Below, piece by piece: positions 1 to 8,411 of a stretch of 64,000 nucleotides of DNA. Below the pieces are notes generated by a model. It had not been told where the DNA came from. It ran no database searches and was given only the letters and a program-made list of their open reading frames with translations. Position numbers and translations under genes: made by a program. The number at the start of each line of letters is the position of its first letter. Within the stretch, counting starts at the first letter, position 1. Location: positions 1 to 64,000 of the forward strand of contig NZ_AWNH01000080.1 of NCBI RefSeq assembly GCF_000482245.1, read 5' to 3'. This DNA comes from Leptolyngbya sp. Heron Island J. Lineage in GTDB: Bacteria; Cyanobacteriota; Cyanobacteriia; Phormidesmidales; Phormidesmidaceae.

Positions 1-792
1 TTTGATCCCGCCAATATGATGCTCCACTTCTACTCGAAGACTCGATATGCCCCGATTAATGACTTTCTCGACCTCAGTTAACTCTCCATTACGGGGTTTC
101 TTCTTCGGTTGCACAATGGTCACTCCCTCGGGCTGATATCCTTGAAATCCCGTGTCTTGAAGCAGCGTGCTCCCCTCTGGGAAATGGTAGTCTTCTTCAT
201 CGGCTATCTTCTTATCATGCTTCTTGCCGACATAGGTCCTACTCAAGTAAACCACTTTACCTTTGCGCTCATTGATCACAAGATTTTTGACACTATGGGT
301 TTTCTGCTTGCCGCTGTAAAAATCCTTCTGTTTGTCTTTATCCTTGGGACGATTAATCGCACGGTCGGTCCCATCAATCATGAACTCTAAGCTTGGACAG
401 GATGACAGGACGGTTTCCAAGTTGGCAGGGCGTCTTTCGGGTAACTGTTGCTCTTTCCCTAATGCCTCATTAAGGAGCCTCGTGAGGCGATGCACCCATT
501 CATTAGCTTGCGCTTGACTCATGCCGAATAGATAACCCTGGACTTCTTGCGTGGGGTAGATTCGGAAGTATACCAGGATGAACAGTAACTTATCTTCTAG
601 CAGCTTTAGATGGGCTTTGCGACCGGCTCCATAGGCTCGCTTGCGACCGGTTCGCTCGAACGTTTCTGATACAAACTGGTCCCAAGCAATACCGAAACTC
701 GGCAATAATCCCTCAAACTCAGATGGATTCAATCCAGTCAAACTGCGGAGGGTACGAGGCTTATTTTTAAGGGTCTCGTACTGCATTTTCAT
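1..792 (-). CDS. IS5-family transposase (DDE_Tnp_4 type), C-terminus missing
   Basis: The frame is open from an ATG at 792 to the window edge, 264 codons without a stop; a second ATG lies two codons later. The N-terminal third is a helix-turn-helix region ending in a segment reading FGMSQAQANEWVHRL. A DDE catalytic core follows, with MIDGTDRAINRP (first Asp) and then DFYSGKQKTHSVKN. A QDTGFQGYQP segment carries the second Asp, and the visible end, VEVEHHIGGIK, contains the Glu. All three acidic residues are therefore present, and nothing in the visible part is broken. It probably catalyses cut-and-paste transposition of the element that interrupts xisH. The few residues after the Glu lie outside the window, so integrity of the C-terminus is unknown. 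Confidence 0.88.
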   Translation of the reverse strand, partial: MKMQYETLKNKPRTLRSLTGLNPSEFEGLLPSFGIAWDQFVSETFERTGRKRAYGAGRKAHLKLLEDKLLFILVYFRIYPTQEVQGYLFGMSQAQANEWVHRLTRLLNEALGKEQQLPERRPANLETVLSSCPSLEFMIDGTDRAINRPKDKDKQKDFYSGKQKTHSVKNLVINERKGKVVYLSRTYVGKKHDKKIADEEDYHFPEGSTLLQDTGFQGYQPEGVTIVQPKKKPRNGELTEVEKVINRGISSLRVEVEHHIGGIK

Positions 793-811
793 CGGACCTA
801 ACCTGGGTAGC

Positions 812-842
812 GATAATATCCGCTATTCTAGCGAATATCATT
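812..842. repeat. imperfect inverted repeat near the IS end
   Basis: AATATCCGCTA and TAGCGAATATCA face each other around a TTC loop with one C/T difference. It lies about 20 bases upstream of the transposase ATG and about 15 bases inside the presumed terminus. It may block impinging transcription or serve as a transposase binding site. Confidence 0.5.
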
Positions 843-856
843 ATTTCCGATTAAGT

Positions 857-1090
857 CTATTGACCAACCGCTCTTTCAAGATCATTAAAAAATGAGCGCC
901 CTAAGAAGCTCTTGACTTCAACGAGGATCTTGTTGCCTTGTTTTTCAGCAACTATTGGTTTCTCCGCAGCAATATCAACATACAGACGATCGCCACCGTA
1001 CTCTAGGCTGTAATCCTCTGCCAAAATAACCCAACCATCTTTGATTAGCGCAAATCGAACAGCATCATGATAGAGATCTTTAGCAGGCAT
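857..1090 (-). pseudogene. xisH: xisH-like excision-factor gene, truncated by an IS
   Basis: The 77 visible residues start MPAKDLYHDAVRFALIKDGW and match the start of the XisH family (fdxN-element excision controlling factors, PD-(D/E)XK-like fold). YVDIAAEKPIVAEK and ILVEVKSFLGRS carry the typical acidic/Lys core (E-x-K). XisH proteins are about 138 residues. Here the frame reaches ERAVGQ, where the family continues with a YILY-type segment, but hits a TAG made by the inserted IS. The remainder, and the xisI partner that normally follows, would lie beyond the left window edge. In genomes without heterocyst excision elements, xisH/xisI pairs are scattered accessory genes of unclear role, possibly toxin-antitoxin-like. 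The product is almost certainly non-functional unless the truncated form folds. Confidence 0.85.
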
Positions 1091-1190
1091 TATGCACCGA
1101 TATTAGAGCACCTTATGCCTTTATTCTAGTTCGCATTAGCAATAGTCAAGTGCCAAGTGCAGGGTGTTCCTAGGATTAATAGCGTACTCA

Positions 1191-1215
1191 ATTTGACAGA
1201 CACTGTCTGCCAAAT
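1191..1215. repeat. 10-bp inverted repeat between xisH and the next gene
   Basis: ATTTGACAGA and TCTGCCAAAT pair with one mismatch around a 5-base loop. It sits between the divergent-side start of xisH and the 3' end of the 1248 gene. It could terminate the leftward operon (no clear T tract) or be an operator. Confidence 0.4.
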
Positions 1216-1247
1216 TCGATTAGCACGTGTACACACAAAGACAACTC

Positions 1248-2312
1248 CTACACCCCCGCACCCCGCACCTTATAATCAATCTCTTCCACTGGCAGATTCT
1301 CGCAATCCCAATCGCCATAACGCAGCTGCAGCCGTCGCTCTTTGGCATACTCCACCAGCTCGCCGCTAAACTTGTCTGCATCCGTGCCCAGCCCCTGAAT
1401 CCGGACCTTGCCATTAAATACCGTTGCCCGCGCTAGATAAATCACCAGGTCATCCCGCGAAGGCCGATTCACCGTCACACTGGCGGTCAAATGCGCTACG
1501 CCCCGCTCATCTAGTTCCTGGGGCAAGGCCATCGCCGTATTGCGAATTCCCCGAATGGCCACAATCGCAGCGGCGACCGCCATAGTAATATCCACCCCAT
1601 CATCGGTAAAGATACGATTGCTGGATAGATACTGAAAGTTGCGCTCTCGTAAATCGTCGCGAATGCGGCGATGGATCAGGTTCTGGGGATTGTACTGGGT
1701 CAGGGCTCCTACAATCGCCCCGCAGGCTGCCCGTGGCTCACGCCAGGGAGACTCTCGGGTTTTACCGTACACTTGTTTGTCCCCATCCCGCAATCGACCA
1801 ACATGGGTCTTCAGGTCAATGGCCACTAGCGAGATGGACTGGGGATTGCCAGCATATATCCGCTGCTTTAGCTGTTCGTCTAGCTCATGGGCTACGGTCA
1901 CATGGGCCAGGGTGGCACCATTGTCCGTGCCCCCACCCGCTGGGAAAAAGGCTTCTAGCTTCAGTTCGCCAATTTCGGATAGGGTGGCAAATCGGGAGGC
2001 GACGACATCGCGATAGCGTTTGGTGGCTTCACCCTGGTGGATGCGATCGCCACAGTTGGTATAGGCCAACGTCGTGACTACGCTGGGTAGCTTCATGTCG
2101 GCACCGCAGGCTTTTATATCGGTGGGGCTGGCAGCCGCAAACTGGAGTTCATCCCGTAAAATCTGTAATCCTTTGATCAGGGCATAGCGATCGCTAACAA
2201 TCTCATTTAAATAGTTGTGGTAGGCATTACGTTCCATCCCAAAGCTAGCACCAAGCTTCCAGAAATTGTCGACACGGCGCTGGGTAGCAACAGCATCAAA
2301 CGGTATTTTCAT
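1248..2312 (-). CDS. unrecognised 354-residue protein, second gene of a phosphoesterase operon
   Basis: I do not recognise a family. The protein is soluble, with no signal peptide or membrane segment. The ATG at 2312 has a strong purine-rich GAGGGGGA about 8 bases upstream, which supports this start. Notable segments are a Gly-rich FFPAGGGTDNGATLAH near residue 130, SISLVAIDLKTHVGRLRDG near 175, a central REPRAACGAIVGAL, and a hydrophobic DITMAVAAAIVAIRGI helix near 245. The C-terminus is charged. It follows the phosphoesterase gene by 15 bases on the same strand, so the two are probably co-transcribed. A role linked to the phosphoesterase is only inferred from this. Confidence 0.75.
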   Translation of the reverse strand: MKIPFDAVATQRRVDNFWKLGASFGMERNAYHNYLNEIVSDRYALIKGLQILRDELQFAAASPTDIKACGADMKLPSVVTTLAYTNCGDRIHQGEATKRYRDVVASRFATLSEIGELKLEAFFPAGGGTDNGATLAHVTVAHELDEQLKQRIYAGNPQSISLVAIDLKTHVGRLRDGDKQVYGKTRESPWREPRAACGAIVGALTQYNPQNLIHRRIRDDLRERNFQYLSSNRIFTDDGVDITMAVAAAIVAIRGIRNTAMALPQELDERGVAHLTASVTVNRPSRDDLVIYLARATVFNGKVRIQGLGTDADKFSGELVEYAKERRLQLRYGDWDCENLPVEEIDYKVRGAGV

Positions 2313-2327
2313 AGTTGTTTTCCCCCT

Positions 2328-4145
2328 CTATCGACCAATACTAAACACATCAAACGGCATGACATCTGAGTCAGGTTCACGGGTATCAAAGTAATAGCTG
2401 GTGACGGTACCTGAACTAGTATCGAGAATGCTAAAAACGGTTAGATCATTACTAGAAACGTAGGGCATTGGCTGACCCGCATCATCTTTAAGGGGTTTGA
2501 GTGTGGGTATAATCGGGGTTAACCCATTGGGGTCGCCAGCGGCGATATAGGTTTCTTGAAAGCGGCTATCGTTAGGGACTACTTGCCGGGGGTTGGCAGC
2601 GGTATAGGCTCCATAGGTATTGCCCACATTAGATGATTCTAAAAAATGCAAACCGCGATCGCTAGCAAACCGGTTCCAAACATGAGAGTGACCATAAAAC
2701 ATCAGATCGGTGCCAGCGTCTTCTAACAGCGGCAACAGATATTTGATAATGTGGTCTTCATCTTGAGGATATTCGTAGCGAATCCCGGTGAGATTTCCAT
2801 CATCATCATGATCATAGACCGGCACCGGAGTGGTAAACGCAGGTACTACATTGTCACCCAGGGTATGGGCCGGATGGTGTAGCATAACAACTTTGTACCT
2901 GGCCTGCTGAAATTCGTCGCTGGCGAGTTCTGTTTGCAACCATTCATACTGAGGACTATCGGGCTCAATGCTCTCAAAAATCATATGGCCATGGCCCCAG
3001 TTTTGTGGTTTATCGAGGTCAGCCGCCCGTTCTTGATAACGTCCCCGGATTTCATCATCGACGGTAAACATGCGCCAAATCTGGGTGACATATAGAGACA
3101 CCAGTCGTACATCCCCCAAGGTGGTGGCATAGTAGCGCTGGGTTTGGCCATCACCACGGGAGACTTTCGGTAGTGAAAAAATCTCGTTATAGGTATCGAT
3201 ATTAAACGAGTTGTTTTTGAGCCAGCGTTGTTCTACGTCATCGCTATTGGTGGGGTTAAACACATTAGGGTGCTGGTCATAGAGTTGTTTGGCGGCACTC
3301 CAGGGAACCGGATCATTAAACTGGTCATTCAGGTCCACCATGATGCTGTTGCGACCCATGACTTCATGGTTGCCGATGGCTGGGAACAGGGGGGCATTTT
3401 GGATCAGCTGCCCTCCTTTATACACGGTACTAGTATCATTCTTTACCAGGGTGTAGTTGCCCCGGCCTTGCAAACAAGGAAAAAAGGCTCCACCGCGAGC
3501 ATCGTCAAACCACTCCGATGCCCGGTCTGGAATATTGACTAAATCGCCTGCCAGAAAAACACCATCAACCTGACCGATGGTTTCTTCTACTTTTTGTAAA
3601 TTGGCCGCGGTCATCGGCATCATCTGATGATCGGAAGTGAGCAGGATCTTCAGGGGCTGACCTGCCGGGGGAGATGCATTCAGGGAGAAGCGATCGCTTT
3701 GCACCGTAGTACCATCCTCTGTAGTACTAATAACGTTATAGGGGACTCTGAAGCCAGGCTGTAATCCTGTAATTTCTGCTTCATGTCGCCAGATCGGTCG
3801 GTTTGTAACATTTTCGTAGGGTTCCGTGGTTTTAGATTTGGCATCTTCACGGGTGCGACTAAGTTGGGTCGTATTGGCAATCGCTATCTGATCGCCGGGA
3901 CCATAAATCACTTGATGCTCGCGACCTGCAAATTCAGTAAACCAGACCACTCGTACGGATGAATCAGTTGGTGACTGTAAAAATGGATCGGTGAGTAGGG
4001 TAACTTGGGGGGGCATGGACGTGGGTTGCAGCGGCACTATTTGTCGGTTGGTCAACTGTACAAATAGCACCACGCCCAGGGAAAACAATAGTCCCAAGGC
4101 TACTAATGTGCCGGTTTTAGTTTTGCCGGTTTTGGCTCGGGCCAT
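2328..4145 (-). CDS. membrane-anchored calcineurin-like metallophosphoesterase
   Basis: A 605-residue protein with one N-terminal transmembrane anchor (about residues 12-31), then a fibronectin-III-like domain as in purple acid phosphatases (about 45-160). The dinuclear-metal phosphoesterase core follows. Core motifs appear in order: TSDHQMM, LAGDLVN, GNHEVMG, LHHPAHT and GHSHVWN, giving the Asp, Asn and His ligands of the family. The catalytic part probably faces the periplasm and may release phosphate from esters; the substrate cannot be read from sequence. ATG at 4145 is preceded by CAGGAA. The gene heads a two-gene operon with the 1248-2312 gene. Confidence 0.88.
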   Translation of the reverse strand: MARAKTGKTKTGTLVALGLLFSLGVVLFVQLTNRQIVPLQPTSMPPQVTLLTDPFLQSPTDSSVRVVWFTEFAGREHQVIYGPGDQIAIANTTQLSRTREDAKSKTTEPYENVTNRPIWRHEAEITGLQPGFRVPYNVISTTEDGTTVQSDRFSLNASPPAGQPLKILLTSDHQMMPMTAANLQKVEETIGQVDGVFLAGDLVNIPDRASEWFDDARGGAFFPCLQGRGNYTLVKNDTSTVYKGGQLIQNAPLFPAIGNHEVMGRNSIMVDLNDQFNDPVPWSAAKQLYDQHPNVFNPTNSDDVEQRWLKNNSFNIDTYNEIFSLPKVSRGDGQTQRYYATTLGDVRLVSLYVTQIWRMFTVDDEIRGRYQERAADLDKPQNWGHGHMIFESIEPDSPQYEWLQTELASDEFQQARYKVVMLHHPAHTLGDNVVPAFTTPVPVYDHDDDGNLTGIRYEYPQDEDHIIKYLLPLLEDAGTDLMFYGHSHVWNRFASDRGLHFLESSNVGNTYGAYTAANPRQVVPNDSRFQETYIAAGDPNGLTPIIPTLKPLKDDAGQPMPYVSSNDLTVFSILDTSSGTVTSYYFDTREPDSDVMPFDVFSIGR

Positions 4146-4397
4146 GGAGAGTTCCTGCTGATGTCTGGTTTAGCAAGTAGTCGCCCAGAAAACACTATCT
4201 GAGTGACCGATATCAATGCGACTCAATGTTGGCTAATTTACCCTGGAAAGGGCATACTCTTGTCCCAGCTCCAATTAAAAAATTGACCAGGCTAGGGTCC
4301 ACTGCCAAATTCTGCAAGGAATGATCATTAAGCAGTCAATCTCCGTTCTTTGTCATCCCGCTTAATTCTTCTCTCCTCTTTCCTCGTCCCTCCTACC

Positions 4398-5243
4398 ATG
4401 ACCAAATTTCGCGTGTCGAAATTAAATAGCTGGGTAACATCCCTGGTGATGGTCTCGATTGGTTTACATGGTCTAGTGCTGGCACTACCTATGCCAAACC
4501 TGGTTGAAGAAAAAAACGAGCCGCCAGAACCGTCTGAGCCAGAGGTGATTCAGGTGGTAACCTTGCCAAAGCTGGCGACAGCTCCTGACTCGCTGCAGTC
4601 CCCCGTGCCGGAGCCAGCCGAGCCGCTCCCGGTAGAGCCGCCAACTGTGGAAGAAGCCGTTGAGGACATTGTTATTGCTGACCCAGAAATATTAGATGAG
4701 CTTGAGCCGGAACCCGAGCCATTGGATGATAGTGAGTGGGAAGATAATTCAGGTATAGAAAATCACCAGACCGATCTGGGTAATGGTGAGGATGAGGCAA
4801 CATCTGAGCCGACGCTCGATCAGCGTCTGGCCAGCCTTGATAGCTATAGTAATTTTGACGGAACACGAGTTGGTGATACGGTGGCCCTGAGCCGACTAGG
4901 GGAGATATCACAGCAGGGTGGTTTGCCCAGTCGTTTGCGTGATTTAGAGCGGGCATTATCTCCAGTGACTGTTCCTTTACAGGAGTGTTTGGATGAGGCA
5001 CCTGGAGATTCCGTCAGTGTGATGGTGGAGGTTGGTCCTGATGGCATGTTGAGCGGTGACCCAGAACTGTTGAACAGTTCTGGCTATGATGTGCTGGATG
5101 AAAAAGTGTTGGCCACGCTTCGCGAGGCGAACTACGCTGCGTATCACTCTGCCGGTGAGTCTAAGCTGTACTCATTTGCCATCCAGATTGACTACGCGGC
5201 TTGTAATGTAGCTGGGTTAGCCAATACCAAGACGTCCGGCTAA
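4398..5243 (+). CDS. TonB-like energy transducer protein
   Basis: From the ATG at 4398 the product has 281 residues. It has a short basic N-terminus, one membrane helix (VTSLVMVSIGLHGLVLALP), and a long Pro/Glu-rich spacer of about 100 residues that would cross the periplasm. The C-terminal domain (about 200-275) has the TonB_C pattern, with VMVEVGPDGML, NSSGYDVLDEKV and LATLREANY. TonB proteins transmit proton-motive force to outer-membrane transporters; no exbB/exbD is nearby. An upstream in-frame ATG at 4350 would add 16 residues but lies in a C/T-rich leader, so I prefer 4398. The last 27 bases overlap the 3' end of the convergent metalloprotease gene. Confidence 0.78.
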   Translation: MTKFRVSKLNSWVTSLVMVSIGLHGLVLALPMPNLVEEKNEPPEPSEPEVIQVVTLPKLATAPDSLQSPVPEPAEPLPVEPPTVEEAVEDIVIADPEILDELEPEPEPLDDSEWEDNSGIENHQTDLGNGEDEATSEPTLDQRLASLDSYSNFDGTRVGDTVALSRLGEISQQGGLPSRLRDLERALSPVTVPLQECLDEAPGDSVSVMVEVGPDGMLSGDPELLNSSGYDVLDEKVLATLREANYAAYHSAGESKLYSFAIQIDYAACNVAGLANTKTSG

Positions 5244-6743
5244 GGCCGGGCTCAGGGGCAACAATGTGGCCAGCATGAGAAAGAGGATCAGTAACGCCAA
5301 AGCCGCACGGGCATCGTCCGGTTCGCTAATGTCGTCAATACAGGGGCGTTCTTCGCCGCGCTGTAAAAATAAGATCAGGGCTCCCCAGTAAAGGGCCAGA
5401 GGGTTCGCCAGGGCAACAATGATGAGGAGAATCAGGGTAACGGCAGTGGCGCGTCCGGCAATTTTGCGACCGTAGATGGCTTGGACGATTCGACCGCCGT
5501 CAATGCGACCAGCAGGCATGACGTTGAGGGCAGTAATTACTAGACCGAGCCAGCCCATCAACACCAGCGGATCAACGTCGATTAGGTCGTTGGTTTGCAG
5601 GGCATCGCCCAGGACGGTGCGGGCCAGAGTACCCACTAAAACTGACTCCTGGAAGAACTCTACTGGTAGCTGGTAGGGGCTGCCGGGATGGGATAGGACC
5701 AGCCCCACTACCAGCATGACCAGGGAAAGCAATCCACCGGCTGCCGGACCCGCAAAGGCAATGTCAAATAGGACGGTGCGATTGGGTAGCAGGGATTCAA
5801 ACCGGGTGAGGGCTCCAAAGGAGCCTAGCTGCCAGGCGGGTAGGGCAAAGGGGGGACTGAGTTTGATGGTATAACGCCTAGCCTGCCAGCGATGGCCGAT
5901 TTCATGCACCACCAGAATGGCTAAAACGGCCAGGGCGGTGGGTAAAACTTGTGGCCAACGATCGGGTTGTTCAAATAGGGTGAAGTCTTTGAGCAGGGCT
6001 CCGGTTTCTAAACTGGTGATAAATGTTGCGATCGCAAGGGCCACTGCCAAAAGCTGCTGGCGAATATCAGCGGCTTTTGGATCGGAGCTGCTGGGCAGCA
6101 CAATAATGGCAGGCCGCTCATCGGGACCATTGATTAAAAACAGTCGATAGCGATCGTCAAAGCGATTTTCCAGCTGCGCCACCAATGTCTTAACCGTGGC
6201 ATCGGGTTCTCCCCGCAGATTGCCCTTAAAGAACACGCCTGCCGCATAGGGCACCGTTTCGGTTTTAAAGAAGGTATCAACACCAAAAATCTCTTCAATC
6301 TCGGCCAGATCTTCTGGTGGAATAGCCGGGGGTCGGGCCGGTGGGGCGTCTACCGCACTTTCTGGTTTCACCTCAATGACGCTGATTTCAGCATCTGAGC
6401 TAGGAACTACCTCTGGCTCCGATGATGCTTCCAGCGGTTCTGCTAGCGTCTCTTTAGGCGGCGGGGCCGCATTCGCCAATGCCCTCAGCTGACGTCCTAA
6501 ATAGATATAGGCCCCAGTGGAAATCACAACCAGGGTTAGCACCCAGGCCAGGTTGAGATAAATACCAAAGGTGAATAAACCAAAAAAGGCCAACCAGGGC
6601 ACCATCAACACCACCGACTGTAGCCAGGCAAAAATTCCCAGCTTGCCATCGGGCCGGGCTCGGATAAACCCCCAAATCAGAATACCAACTGCGGCTAACA
6701 AAATTAGGACCGTCACCATTGCGCAGAAAACCCGAGAAACCAT
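5217..6743 (-). CDS. site-2-protease family membrane metalloprotease (M50)
   Basis: A 508-residue polytopic protein. An N-terminal pair of membrane segments and a Pro/Glu-rich linker precede a soluble domain resembling the N-terminal part of plant EGY proteases (about 145-240). The M50 core follows, with the zinc motif HEIGHRW and the second motif NVMPAGRIDGGRI (N-P-DGG), plus a FAGPAAGG segment between them. All catalytic residues are present. Such proteases cut membrane proteins within the bilayer, often releasing transcription factors or anti-sigma factors. The C-terminus overlaps the convergent TonB-like gene by 27 bases, so transcription from the two genes may interfere. Confidence 0.87.
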   Translation of the reverse strand: MVSRVFCAMVTVLILLAAVGILIWGFIRARPDGKLGIFAWLQSVVLMVPWLAFFGLFTFGIYLNLAWVLTLVVISTGAYIYLGRQLRALANAAPPPKETLAEPLEASSEPEVVPSSDAEISVIEVKPESAVDAPPARPPAIPPEDLAEIEEIFGVDTFFKTETVPYAAGVFFKGNLRGEPDATVKTLVAQLENRFDDRYRLFLINGPDERPAIIVLPSSSDPKAADIRQQLLAVALAIATFITSLETGALLKDFTLFEQPDRWPQVLPTALAVLAILVVHEIGHRWQARRYTIKLSPPFALPAWQLGSFGALTRFESLLPNRTVLFDIAFAGPAAGGLLSLVMLVVGLVLSHPGSPYQLPVEFFQESVLVGTLARTVLGDALQTNDLIDVDPLVLMGWLGLVITALNVMPAGRIDGGRIVQAIYGRKIAGRATAVTLILLIIVALANPLALYWGALILFLQRGEERPCIDDISEPDDARAALALLILFLMLATLLPLSPALAGRLGIG

Positions 6744-6873
6744 TAAAACTCTGAAGATAGTTTAATGGTAGACGTTCCTTTCGGGCTAAACTCAACTGCG
6801 TAATAGCGTAGATGACTATTGCCCTCTCAACCCCGATTTGGACTCGCTGGCCTAGAGAAAACGCAACCTGATT

Positions 6874-8157
6874 ATGAGTGCCCAAAAGCCATTTAATCGT
6901 GATGCTGAGGAACTTTCAGCGGCATTGGCACCACCGACACCGCCTGTTGCAAAAGAGCGGTTTACGGTTGATTACAACCCAGATCCTGATTTTGCTTCTG
7001 AGCCCCATGCTGACCCCCAGATTGAAGAACTGGCTGTGGACCTGGTCAATAGTCAAATGAAGGTGTCTGTACCATTATTGATTGCGATCGCATCCACACT
7101 AATCACCGCTGTCGGTTTAGTGTTAGATAGCTTTTGGTTAATTTTCTTTGGCTCCTTAATTGCCCTGGCCATTTCCATTCGGCTGGCTATGCCTACCCTG
7201 CGGGCCGTCGTCAATGATCTATCCCCCGAGCAACGGTCACTGATTATTGCCATCCCTGGGCTGCTCCTAGGGATCTACGGTCTGATGCAGGTGAGCGGCA
7301 TTAATGCCCAAATCCTGCGGTGGGGAGCAACATTACGCTGGGATGCCATCGGTGCCCTGGGGGATTTTCTTGGAGCGTTAGGCCAAATTTTTATCGCAGT
7401 TTTGGCCCTATATGTTGCCTGGCGGCAGTTTATTATTTCTCGCGATCTGACGACGCAGCAAAATTTAATCACCCAGCAGCAAACTATTGATGCTTACTTT
7501 CAGGGCATTTCCGAACTGGTGTTGGACGATGAAGGCCTGTTAGAAGACTGGCCCCAGGAACGGATTATTGCTGAAGCCCGCACCGCTGCTATTTTAGGCA
7601 GCATCGATGGAGCCGGGAAAGCGAAAGTATTACGGTTTTTGTCCCGCTCTAAGCTGCTCACCCCCCTGGCCCGCGATCAGCGACTGGGGCGTCCCATTCT
7701 GGATGGGGCAGGCGGCTATGCCGAGGACCGACTCAAGGGTACCCGCGTCATTGACCTTGGTGTCATGCTGGCAGCAGGGGACCTATCGGGTAGCGACCTG
7801 CGCTGGGTCGACCTGAGCGATGTCAACCTGATTCGGTCGAATCTATCCCAGTGCAATCTAGTGCGTACAGACTTGGCCCGCGCAGTTTTGTGCGATGCCG
7901 ATTTATCGGGGACCGATGTCATGGGTGCCCGGTTTTTCTATGGCCCTCCAGAAACTGCCACACCCCGCACCCGCAACGATGTCCCCAATTACGAAACTGG
8001 TGAGTTTACCGGCGCAGTGATCGAAGGTGCAGATTTTTCCAACATGCAGCGGCTGTCTGAAGCCCAACGCTGCTACCTGTGCCAGTGGGGTGGCAGCAAA
8101 ACTCGCGCTACTATTCCAGGCGGGTGTCATGATATTCCAAATCGCTTAGGTAGATAG
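6874..8157 (+). CDS. pentapeptide-repeat membrane protein
   Basis: A 427-residue protein beginning at an ATG 130 bases from the divergent protease gene. A polar N-terminus is followed by four hydrophobic segments (about residues 60-185), then a helical linker rich in Gln (TQQNLITQQQ). The C-terminal third holds a short run of A(D/N)LXX-type pentapeptides such as LSGSDLRWVDLSDVNL and SNLSQCNLVRTDLARAVL, which predict a right-handed quadrilateral beta helix. It resembles the gene product at 35125-36426 in architecture (membrane part, linker, repeats). The function of this class is unknown. Confidence 0.82.
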   Translation: MSAQKPFNRDAEELSAALAPPTPPVAKERFTVDYNPDPDFASEPHADPQIEELAVDLVNSQMKVSVPLLIAIASTLITAVGLVLDSFWLIFFGSLIALAISIRLAMPTLRAVVNDLSPEQRSLIIAIPGLLLGIYGLMQVSGINAQILRWGATLRWDAIGALGDFLGALGQIFIAVLALYVAWRQFIISRDLTTQQNLITQQQTIDAYFQGISELVLDDEGLLEDWPQERIIAEARTAAILGSIDGAGKAKVLRFLSRSKLLTPLARDQRLGRPILDGAGGYAEDRLKGTRVIDLGVMLAAGDLSGSDLRWVDLSDVNLIRSNLSQCNLVRTDLARAVLCDADLSGTDVMGARFFYGPPETATPRTRNDVPNYETGEFTGAVIEGADFSNMQRLSEAQRCYLCQWGGSKTRATIPGGCHDIPNRLGR

Positions 8158-8411
8158 GAAAGGGGAGTTTTGCCAACCTTACGTAAACTTGCTTGTATAA
8201 AAAGTTCTTGTAAGGTTGATTCAATTCCAGTGCGATTTATCTATCAATCGCACCAGGTTTGGGTAAATTGAGACTAGTGACCCTGATTAGCCGTGTTCCA
8301 AGATTAAAGCTCTAGAGTTAAGGGGCGAGTTGGTGTTTGTGCTGCCATCATCGACCGATGCTTTGACCACACCGCCCACTGTCTATTGCCCACTGCCTTT
8401 TTTCGTCGCCC

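Larger units (their letters stand above)
1..859 (-). mobile_element. IS5-type insertion sequence, right end (left end outside window)
   Basis: The element carries one transposase gene read leftwards and runs off the window at position 1. Its outer end is placed near 857-860 because an xisH reading frame that matches its family up to that point abruptly changes to unrelated sequence there. An imperfect inverted repeat lies between the element end and the transposase start. The other terminus and any target duplication cannot be seen. Family assignment rests on the transposase only. Confidence 0.8.
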
